Assembly (NCBI RefSeq): GCF_902859805.1
Contig: NZ_CADIKC010000006.1
Span: forward strand, 248,001 to 312,000
DNA from: Paraburkholderia sediminicola
Lineage (GTDB): Bacteria > Pseudomonadota > Gammaproteobacteria > Burkholderiales > Burkholderiaceae
Direction of reading: 5' to 3'
Length of the DNA stretch: 64,000 nucleotides
The notes under the pieces were generated by a model. That model saw only the letters and a program-made list of their open reading frames with translations. It was not told the origin of the DNA and did not search any database. The number at the start of each line of letters is the position of its first letter. Positions within the stretch are counted from its first letter, which is position 1. Shown one piece after another: positions 58,446 to 64,000 of this stretch. The position numbers and the translations under genes are program-made.

Positions 58446-59123
58446 CTAACGAGGCGCCACCACCACGCGAAGCGTGCCAGGCGCAGGGCGATTCGGGCCG
58501 TTAATGTGCGTCGCAATCCTGCCAATGCCGCGCTCAATCGCATACGTCAGGGTTGTGAACGGCGTGTGCACCCAAGCTTCGCCATTTGCGCGAAGTAGCT
58601 CCGCGTCTGCTTCTGCTGGCGACTGAATCGAAGCCACGACCGTCAGTCCAGCGGGCTGGCCGTCAACGTTCATTGCGGCAGGTTGGTTATTCCGACCGTC
58701 GAAGATCGGGGTAGGTGGCGTGACTTGCCAGCCAGCATCCTCTAAGAGGTGCCAAACCTGCTGTGCGACGTCGAAACACTCGGGGTCGTTTCGTAGATAG
58801 ACAATCTGAACGCTGCCTGCGGTTTCGCCTCGGAGCGCCTCTAGAAACGCGGCGCGATTGAACTGCCGCGGTCCGACCTGTGCACGGAGCTGCTCCAACT
58901 TGAGCACCGCAGTTGCAGTAGACTCATTTGACTTTGCCGCCAATGCGTTCGCTGCAGCTATACGCTCATCGGATTCCCGCTGAGCGACGGCGGTCACTTC
59001 TCTGCTGACGATTGCCCCGAGGAGCCCGGAGATTGCCGCCACGGCGCCACAAACGGCCGCGATCCATATCAACCAAACAGATGCTGCGTCCCAGAACTCC
59101 AGCGGCTTCCCCCATACTTGCAT
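58446..59123 (-). CDS. Membrane-anchored hypothetical protein
   Basis: The 225-residue protein has an N-terminal anchor (ASVWLIWIAAVCGAVAAISGLLGAIV, residues 12-38), then a coiled coil (AVAQRESDERIAAANALAAKSNESTATAVLKLEQLRAQ) to about residue 85, and a soluble alpha/beta domain with VQIVYLRNDPECFDVAQQVWHLLEDAGWQV and TVVASIQSP. The layout suggests a sensor or signalling protein at the inner face of the membrane. The family is unknown to me, although similar proteins occur in mobile elements. ATG 59123 is preferred over the longer frame to 59213. It lies 31 bp after the 109-residue gene, same strand. Confidence 0.6.
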   Translation of the reverse strand: MQVWGKPLEFWDAASVWLIWIAAVCGAVAAISGLLGAIVSREVTAVAQRESDERIAAANALAAKSNESTATAVLKLEQLRAQVGPRQFNRAAFLEALRGETAGSVQIVYLRNDPECFDVAQQVWHLLEDAGWQVTPPTPIFDGRNNQPAAMNVDGQPAGLTVVASIQSPAEADAELLRANGEAWVHTPFTTLTYAIERGIGRIATHINGPNRPAPGTLRVVVAPR

Positions 59124-59154
59124 TTGGCTAGTCTCTCTTCGCGTTCGACAATTG

Positions 59155-59484
59155 TTAGAGATCGCCTTCGTCAATCTGAACGACGAACGGGGTGGCAACG
59201 TCGACCGGCCCATTCGGATCGTAGCGCCCGCGACGATGCCCGACCATCTCGCGTACCCGGGCCCCGATCCTCGCCTGCTCTACACCATTACTTGAGTCGT
59301 ATCGGTCGATCGCCTCCCTATCTACAACGACAACGAACGGAGCGTTGCGTCGCGGCGCATCGTCAGGCCCGACGACTGCCCAGGTGACGACGACGTGGTT
59401 CGGACGACTGCCCTCCTGGAATTCAACATCATCGGGAAATTCGCCTCGAAGGATGGCCTCGATCCATTCGGACTCGCGGGACAT
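59155..59484 (-). CDS. Hypothetical protein, 109 residues
   Basis: The small acidic soluble protein starts MSRESEWIEAILRGEFPDDVEF. ATG 59484 has GGAGG five bases upstream, a very strong site. The middle (VVVTWAVVGPDDAPRRNAPFVVVVDREAIDRY) is strand-rich. I recognise no family. It precedes the membrane-anchored gene and could form a two-gene unit with it. The long upstream continuation of the frame to 59844 is Pro/Arg-rich and rejected. Confidence 0.65.
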   Translation of the reverse strand: MSRESEWIEAILRGEFPDDVEFQEGSRPNHVVVTWAVVGPDDAPRRNAPFVVVVDREAIDRYDSSNGVEQARIGARVREMVGHRRGRYDPNGPVDVATPFVVQIDEGDL

Positions 59485-60111
59485 ATTAACCTCCGTGTGT
59501 GCATTTCGAGGATCGTAGCATGGCGGCCAGACTGCCTCAGACAGCAATAAAGCCAAGACGCGCCTGTCAGAATATTGGAAGGAAACAACGATCCACATAG
59601 CGTAGCGGCGTCGAATGATCGTGGGTCGCCAAACCCGACAGTGCGTGGCGGCTCTCGATTCGTTTGACCGCCTCATGACGGGCCGGCCGTGATCCAACAG
59701 CGGGGTGGGGGACCAATGTGGCCACTGGTCGGCCCTACGGGCCCTTGGTGGTTCCGGCGGCTTCCGGATCGCAGTCCCCCTCCCCGCCTGCCCCCCTCTT
59801 GAGTCGATAGATTTGATGCAGCAGGCCGCCGGCCCCCACAGCACAAGTCTGCACCGGATTCGGGCCTGTCTCAGAGCCGATCGAGTGCTGCAATGCGATG
59901 CGCGCTGCCGGTATTCCTCCGGATTGACCGCGCGGCTGCACCGTCGCAGTTCAGCCGGGGGCTGCCAGTGCCTGACCGACGAATTTGTCCTTCCAACTTT
60001 CCGAGTTATTCATAAAGGAAACATTTGGCGAGATTGACGCGAGGTCAAAGTGATTGCTGTACAAGCTAGGTTGCTCATGCGCTTTACAAGTCTAAGTGAA
60101 CAGCAAGCAAA
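59485..60111. other. Long gap without a convincing gene
   Basis: A 627-bp stretch with compositionally odd GC-rich (59700-59830) and AT-rich (60000-60110) parts. A minus-strand frame around 59735-59941 reads like a coding fragment (NPVQTCAVGAGGLLHQIYRL), perhaps a small phage-type ORF remnant, but it lacks an RBS. Nothing else was recognised. Confidence 0.4.
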
Positions 60112-60597
60112 CTATTCATTTAACACATCTCGGATAAGGCGGAACGTCGCGAATCCGGCAATTCCTAATCCGATGAGTATGAATACTGCAGCGATCGGCC
60201 ATGGGCCGCCCGCACCTGGCCATGACAATAGAGTCGCAATTCCCACGCCAATGAAAATCAACCCGAAAATTATTCCAGCAATGAAAGCGAAAGGTTGGTG
60301 CCAATAATTTTTGTCTCGAAATAAAATTTTCGGGACAAATATTGAATATGCATCAAAGCTTCCGTCCTCTGCACCAAATTTGCCTGTCACTTCTGTCGCC
60401 ATCCCCTCAAACGATGGCGCTGGCTTGCTCAACGTCATTCGAACCGAGATCATAACGGGCAAGCCAGTGCGGGCAGGTTCGCATTTATAATTGGCGAGAA
60501 GAAAAATAATGTTCCGCATCTCTCCTGAACTATCACTCCGGTCGGCAGGATCTTGGCGAATTTCCTGCGCGTCGCCATTTATTTTGTACAGAGACAT
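60112..60597 (-). CDS. Hypothetical membrane protein, third gene of an unknown module
   Basis: The 161-residue protein has a cytoplasmic N-terminal part (about 100 residues) and two membrane helices close to the end: PFAFIAGIIFGLIFIGVGIATLL and PIAAVFILIGLGIAGFATFRLI. The N-terminal part includes a possible beta-sandwich segment (PVMISVRMTLSKPAPSFEGMATEV). It is AT-richer than the flanking chromosome. It lies about 110 bp after the 441-residue gene on the same strand, separated by a plausible coding-free spacer. The family is unknown. A membrane pore or anchor for a neighbouring effector is only a guess. Confidence 0.65.
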   Translation of the reverse strand: MSLYKINGDAQEIRQDPADRSDSSGEMRNIIFLLANYKCEPARTGLPVMISVRMTLSKPAPSFEGMATEVTGKFGAEDGSFDAYSIFVPKILFRDKNYWHQPFAFIAGIIFGLIFIGVGIATLLSWPGAGGPWPIAAVFILIGLGIAGFATFRLIRDVLNE

Positions 60598-60704
60598 ATC
60601 ACCTTCCTTCTTGCAAACTTTACCTTCTAAATTGGAGTGCGAATCGGGTTTTATCAGGTTGCTAGAAGATTTCTCCCCAGTCTCACACAGCGTCTCTACT
60701 CGGC

Positions 60705-62030
60705 CTAAGACAAAGCTGGCAAATACACCCTGAACATGATTTTCAAGTCCCTAATTCGCGAATTTTCGTCTTCTATTCCATCGCTAATCTTCTTGGCGTC
60801 AGATTCTTTCCAAACAATCCACGGGTGAAGTCTGATTTCCCATGATCCCACTGGACATATATTTTCGATCAACGCTCCGTCAACAAATGCGGTTGGCTGC
60901 CCTGATTGGTGCGGACCAATATTGCCTAGAATAATGGGGGGGCGTTTATATTTATCTCCGTTGGAGTATGTTTGTTCAGGTGTAGCGACGATCGCAGCTA
61001 TTCGCGCAAAGCCATCGGCCGTCTGAATCCTATCAATTCCGCTCGTTTGAAGAATTTGACACTTGTTCCCAAACGCTAAACCAAAACCTTTCAGTCGGAC
61101 ATCCTGATCGAAGAATATTGACCGGTCAATATCGAAACGAAGCAATATGGGTTGATCTGTAGGGGACTTAATCGCTTGATCGAAGACGTCTCGATTGATA
61201 ATCCCGTGTGCTTTGTTGGACCACGGTTGAACTAGCGGAACAGTGATATCAAACGATGTTTCCCTTTCGGACCGACTATTTACGCCTCTTCGCGCCTTTA
61301 ACACCCAGACCACAAATGCATCGAGCACTACTAGATCAATTTTCGCGGGAGCCGGGGCGGGAGACCAACCGTAAATGGACTTTAGACCCACATCGAGAGC
61401 AATCGCTCTATCCATTGCTTCGGACATTTCTTCTTCGATTATTGTTTTTAAATTTCTAACTCGTTCCGTATAATTATGCGCATTACCTGACTCTTTGTAT
61501 CTTGAATAATACGAGGCCTGATACTCTCTTACACTGCTCCAGCGGGCTTTGATCAATTCAGCTAACCGATCACCAGCCGTCAATTCATGATCTAGCCCGA
61601 CGCTTCGCCCCTCTGAAATGGCTGCGAAGCCACTGTTTAGAGGTGCCGTAGTGCCAAACGCCGTTGCTGCAGAGTCTTCGCCCTGCTTCTCGGCTTCCTT
61701 TGCCGACCTTAAAAGCTTGATTTTTTCAGCCTCCTCGTCAATGGCCGACGTTTTAATAAATAACTCATAGTCCATTATTGACTTGACGGCCAGGACTTCC
61801 AGCTCGCGAATCTCTCGGCGTAGTGCCATGCATTTCTCGATCAAATCCCCAAGCTTGTCGATCTGCGTGGAAATCAACAAGGGTTCGAATTTATCCGCAG
61901 CGGCCTCCCTGCGAGACACTGAAATTGGCGTTATAAAAATTTTGTCAAGCACTCCCTTTTTCACCAATAATTTCTTCAATTGCGTCCAATCCGCCGGCTT
62001 AGGTTGGATGGGCTTAATGTTCGTATCCAT
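60705..62030 (-). CDS. Large hypothetical protein of an unknown module
   Basis: The 441-residue protein has a coiled-coil-rich first half (DKLGDLIEKCMALRREIREL, EAEKIKLLRSAKEAEKQ) with a central helix block (VREYQASYYSRYKESGN through TIIEEEMSEAMDRAI). The second half, from about 235, has a beta-strand-rich pattern with hydrophobic strands (RLKGFGLAFGNKCQIL, RPPIILGNIG, GSWEIRLHPWIVW). No enzyme motif is visible. A rod-plus-beta-domain layout like a pore-forming or receptor-binding toxin subunit is one possibility. It starts 3 bp after the 188-residue gene stop, so the two are tightly coupled. Confidence 0.65.
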   Translation of the reverse strand: MDTNIKPIQPKPADWTQLKKLLVKKGVLDKIFITPISVSRREAAADKFEPLLISTQIDKLGDLIEKCMALRREIRELEVLAVKSIMDYELFIKTSAIDEEAEKIKLLRSAKEAEKQGEDSAATAFGTTAPLNSGFAAISEGRSVGLDHELTAGDRLAELIKARWSSVREYQASYYSRYKESGNAHNYTERVRNLKTIIEEEMSEAMDRAIALDVGLKSIYGWSPAPAPAKIDLVVLDAFVVWVLKARRGVNSRSERETSFDITVPLVQPWSNKAHGIINRDVFDQAIKSPTDQPILLRFDIDRSIFFDQDVRLKGFGLAFGNKCQILQTSGIDRIQTADGFARIAAIVATPEQTYSNGDKYKRPPIILGNIGPHQSGQPTAFVDGALIENICPVGSWEIRLHPWIVWKESDAKKISDGIEDENSRIRDLKIMFRVYLPALS

Positions 62031-62032
62031 GA

Positions 62033-62599
62033 TTAACGTTCCCGGTTATCATCAGAACTACCGCGAATTGCCTCTTTCAAGTATTCGTACGTCTTGTAAA
62101 TAATCTCAGCCCCAATGTATGCAGCCCCAAGAGTTTCCGCGACGACAGAACCTGCCACTGCCGCAATTGGTGCGCCGGAGATTTGCTCCATGACTTGTGC
62201 GGGTGGCGTACCTTGACCTGGTCCACTTTGTTTCCCGTCCCATGGGCCCATTTGAGGCGTTGGTTGCTGAGCCTGCCCGGTTGGATTATCAGGAGTGCAC
62301 GTCATTGGCGCAGGGGAGTCAGTTAATAGAGTTCCTTGCTGCGTCTGCAAAAGTTCGGCGGGGGATGTTCCGTAGCCGTTTAGCACGCCATTTATAATCG
62401 GATCCTTCGGTCCCTCAGAAGTCGCATTTTTTGGATCATTTTTGGAGTCTGAAACGCCAATGCCGCCGCGGGAAGAGTCAAGTTCAGGCGAAGGACCGCC
62501 TGACAGTCCTGACGGTGCTCGGCCAGTTCCCGGGGTGGGCGCCGTTGGCGCATCGCTCGTCCTAGTACTCCCTTCTGGTTCGGCTGAATTAACCATCAA
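62033..62599 (-). CDS. Disordered Pro/Gly/Ser-rich protein with C-terminal hydrophobic segment
   Basis: The first 135 residues of this 188-residue protein are low complexity (PTPGTGRAPSGLSGGPSPEL, QQPTPQMGPWDGKQSGPGQG). They are followed by a hydrophobic helix pair, APIAAVAGSVVAETLGAAYIGAEI, and a charged end. It looks like a secreted or membrane-inserting small protein with a flexible arm. It leads the three-gene minus-strand module, and its stop is 3 bp from the next start. No family is recognised. Confidence 0.55.
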   Translation of the reverse strand: MMVNSAEPEGSTRTSDAPTAPTPGTGRAPSGLSGGPSPELDSSRGGIGVSDSKNDPKNATSEGPKDPIINGVLNGYGTSPAELLQTQQGTLLTDSPAPMTCTPDNPTGQAQQPTPQMGPWDGKQSGPGQGTPPAQVMEQISGAPIAAVAGSVVAETLGAAYIGAEIIYKTYEYLKEAIRGSSDDNRER

Positions 62600-62938
62600 T
62601 TTGCTTCCAGCGGGTGACTTGGCCAGTGAGCGGAATTCCCCGCGCGATTGTTCAACGACTAGATCAGTTCTAGTTCAGGAAAAGTGCGTTTTAAGAGCGC
62701 ACTTATCATGTGGACACAGGCGAGCGTCGCTATAAGGACGATTCTTGGCGCTACAGTACGTATAACTACGTCCGAAAAGTTGGTCAGATCAAGGTGCGCC
62801 AACGCAACATAAGCACGCTGAACTAGGTGCCTGACTAGAGGATAGGCGTCGCTCGGTGGAGCGGACCGCCATTTTGTAGCGAATTTTGGTGTCCTTATGC
62901 GCGCTCGGGATGTACGCTCAGCGTCAACCTCGGCGGCC
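62600..62938. other. Gap between the unknown module and the zinc-finger operon
   Basis: Short frames on both strands overlap here without RBS. One minus frame (62659-63012) gives a mixed hydrophobic sequence (ALAHLDLTNFSDVVIRTVAP) that could be a relic. The unknown module's promoter probably lies at the left end. Confidence 0.35.
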
Positions 62939-63103
62939 CTATCGCAGCAACACCCGCCTGAGCGACCGACCGCTGGCGTCGAGAGCTGCCAGTCGCGCCA
63001 CGATGCCGGCACGATCGCTGGCGATCTCTGCTAGATTGCGATTAGGGGCAGAGACTACCGGGACGGCCGCCGCGCGGAGGTCGCCTGCATGCTTCTGTGC
63101 CAT
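62939..63103 (-). CDS. Small phage-type protein, 54 residues
   Basis: ATG 63103 overlaps the preceding gene's stop in the TGATG arrangement, a sign of translational coupling. The protein is helical and basic (KHAGDLRAAAV, NRNLAEIASDRAGIVARLAALD). The frame can start further up at 63115 or 63154. I do not recognise the family. It is the last gene of the zinc-finger row. Confidence 0.5.
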   Translation of the reverse strand: MAQKHAGDLRAAAVPVVSAPNRNLAEIASDRAGIVARLAALDASGRSLRRVLLR

Positions 63104-63373
63104 CAAGAAAAACATGGTGTGGCTGTAACAGTTCGCCACCGTGCAGCCATCCACAGAGCTGCGCCGATCACCCTAATGCGCCAGCCGTACGGGCGGAACA
63201 GGGCGGGGACCAAATGGGCGGCGACAACCAGCATGACACCGACGCAGATAAGCAGCACGCGCTCCGCGGGCCACCCGCCCCGCTGCCACCGACAGACAGG
63301 CGGCAGTCACCGTGACCACAAGTGCAATTGGCGCTGGTTGTGCTCTCATTGGCATGGTCATTTTGATGTACAT
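63103..63373 (-). pseudogene. Small membrane protein split by a frameshift
   Basis: Translation from ATG 63373 (MYIKMTMPMRAQPAPIALVV) loses protein-like character after about residue 27, while the +1 frame continues as PAERVLLICVGVMLVVAAHL and RPYGWRIRVIGAALWMAARW to a stop at 63103. Joining the two gives about 89 residues with two membrane helices. The break lies at the C-run 63278-63281 (GGGG on the coding strand), so one extra base would explain it. GGGGGAG precedes the ATG. Sequencing error is possible. Confidence 0.6.
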
Positions 63374-63390
63374 CTCTCCCCCGGAGCTTA

Positions 63391-63603
63391 TTAAAGGTCG
63401 AACTGCAATTCGGTGTTGCTTCGCCTCTGCCGTTTGGGTATGGGCAGTTCGGGCGGGAACATCTCGAGCTTCGTGCGATATGTGTGACCGCACGTCACGT
63501 CATCGCACTGGAAGTCAATCTCCCAATCCGTCTCCGATTTCTTTTCCATCGCCCGCGCGATGCCGCGAGCGCCGCATTGCGGGCAAGCGATCGTGAACCT
63601 CAC
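63391..63603 (-). CDS. Ogr/Delta-like zinc-finger protein 1
   Basis: The 70-residue protein has a CxxC...CxxxxC zinc-binding pattern: ACPQCGARG near residue 8 and QCDDVTCGHTYRT near residue 32, the layout of P2 Ogr and P4 Delta activators (72-80 residues). Those proteins bind RNA polymerase alpha and turn on P2 late promoters. GTG 63603 overlaps the stop of the next upstream zinc-finger gene by 4 bases, so the pair is translationally coupled. The spacing in the second pair (CDDVTC, four residues) fits Ogr. Confidence 0.7.
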   Translation of the reverse strand: MRFTIACPQCGARGIARAMEKKSETDWEIDFQCDDVTCGHTYRTKLEMFPPELPIPKRQRRSNTELQFDL

Positions 63604-63863
63604 GGCCGGCTCTCCCGATTCATCGTCGTTCGCGCGTTCACCGCACCGCGGAGCATCGGCGACGGCCGCACTTGGAGCGACACGCCTTCGCGCGGCCGGG
63701 ATGACGCCGACAACGAAAACAGGATCTCGAAACCTGCTGGCGTGCGATAGCCGCAGTCTTCACAAACGAAGTACATGCGCCGCAAAGTTGTCGATAGACT
63801 TTCGGTATGGCGCGCATCAATTTCACCGCCGCAGCACGGGCAATCGATTTTCATTTGTGTCAT
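63600..63863 (-). CDS. Zinc-finger protein 2, Ogr/Delta-like or general CxxC type
   Basis: The 87-residue protein starts MTQMKIDCPCCGGEIDARH and has VCEDCGYRTPAGFE near residue 33. Its CPCC and CEDC pairs give a four-Cys zinc knuckle like a shorter version of its downstream partner, although the second pair is CxxC rather than CxxxxC. It overlaps zinc-finger gene 1 by GTGA. Two successive genes of this kind are unusual. The basic tail (SLSASSRPREGVSLQVRPSP) is probably disordered. Start ATG 63863 is best; 63854 is possible. Confidence 0.6.
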   Translation of the reverse strand: MTQMKIDCPCCGGEIDARHTESLSTTLRRMYFVCEDCGYRTPAGFEILFSLSASSRPREGVSLQVRPSPMLRGAVNARTTMNRESRP

Positions 63864-63877
63864 GGAAATTTTTTGCT

Positions 63878-64000
63878 CTACAGGTTCCGTTGACCCCATT
63901 TCTCGCCTCGCCCTTCCCCGCTGACGCTGATTTCATTGCCGCGATTCAACTGCGCAACGGGATCGGCCACCCCTGGCCGAATGCTGCGCGTACAGTTATT
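63878..64000 (-). CDS. Partial phage-type gene running off the window
   Basis: A minus-strand frame enters at the window edge and ends at TAG 63878-63880. Its 40 visible residues (RPGVADPVAQLNRGNEISVS...KWGQRNL) have protein-like composition. In a P2-like layout the early genes should arrive here from the right toward gpQ, so this could be the end of an early gene, perhaps replication related. The identity cannot be called from the tail alone. Confidence 0.4.
   Translation of the reverse strand, partial: NNCTRSIRPGVADPVAQLNRGNEISVSGEGRGEKWGQRNL

Noticed and set aside
59485..59844. Upstream extension of the 109-residue gene
   Set aside because: The internal ATG 59484 has a very strong GGAGG site, and the extension is Arg/Pro/Trp-rich low-quality sequence.
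60705..62030. Resemblance of the 441-residue protein to C-terminal parts of Tc insecticidal toxins
   Set aside because: Only a vague pattern of coiled coil followed by beta strands was seen. No signature motif is shared, so it is left as unknown.
62659..63012. Minus-strand ORF of 117 codons between the unknown module and the zinc-finger operon
   Set aside because: It overlaps the better-supported coupled 54-residue gene in another frame and has no RBS or recognisable pattern.

Overview
The window looks like a chromosomal segment of a Burkholderia-type betaproteobacterium, most likely Paraburkholderia. The signs are high GC with strong G/C third-position use, two general porins whose mature ends begin QSSVTLYG, a 398-residue FabV with the Burkholderia catalytic spacing, dense LysR/AraC/GntR regulation of small catabolic clusters, and a hairpin intergenic repeat (10222-10440) of a type I remember from Paraburkholderia genomes. 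No rRNA, tRNA or CRISPR array was seen.

Positions 1-8506: a porin is divergent from an operon of AldA-type aldehyde dehydrogenase, MFS transporter, enolase-superfamily dehydratase and GMC oxidoreductase. A convergent LysR gene lies beyond a terminator. Together they look like uptake, oxidation and dehydration of a sugar, polyol or sugar acid whose identity the sequence does not give. Positions 8589-18131: a phenylethylamine/aromatic monoamine locus with feaB, a permease-like gene carrying a 33-bp minisatellite, tynA, a divergent AraC regulator, an APC permease and a second porin. Positions 18226-27590: a small unknown gene, tam, a LysR gene, then a polyamine locus (GntR, class III aminotransferase, PuuA-like glutamine synthetase, AraC, N-carbamoylputrescine amidase, acetylpolyamine amidohydrolase) with paired ATTTGATCAAAT palindromes in its divergent control region. 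Positions 27736-49296: ordinary chromosome with a GST, a chemoreceptor, an orphan Rap1a/Tai-like immunity protein, fabV, a class A PBP, an MFS transporter, a redox group (cupin, azoreductase, AhpD-like), a YWTD propeller, a catalase-like protein with cytochrome b561, a DUF347 membrane protein, a RidA-family protein, and a periplasmic binding protein translationally coupled to a hybrid histidine kinase.

Positions about 49400-64000 are a mobile island built on a P2-like prophage. The left edge carries insertion-sequence-end debris and an AT-rich stretch. Next come an HTH phage gene, a RelE-type toxin-antitoxin pair whose toxin has a nonsense codon, a nuclease-fold protein of unknown role, and an SOS-box-controlled small gene joined in frame to a tape-measure fragment. 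Then follow a holin, a capsid protease/scaffold (gpO) lacking its scaffold half, a terminase (gpP) with its middle deleted, and an apparently complete portal (gpQ). The P2 order and divergent O/P arrangement are kept. Immediately beyond gpQ, where P2 carries accessory genes such as tin and old, lie a DUF262 + HEPN pair, two further hypothetical genes and an AT-richer three-gene module I do not recognise. The far end has two overlapping Ogr/Delta-like zinc-finger genes and a partial gene running off the window.

The best candidates for an undescribed system are the DUF262/HEPN pair with its histone-H1-like tail (56125-58125) and the unknown three-gene module (60112-62599), both in the position where P2-like phages carry anti-phage cargo.
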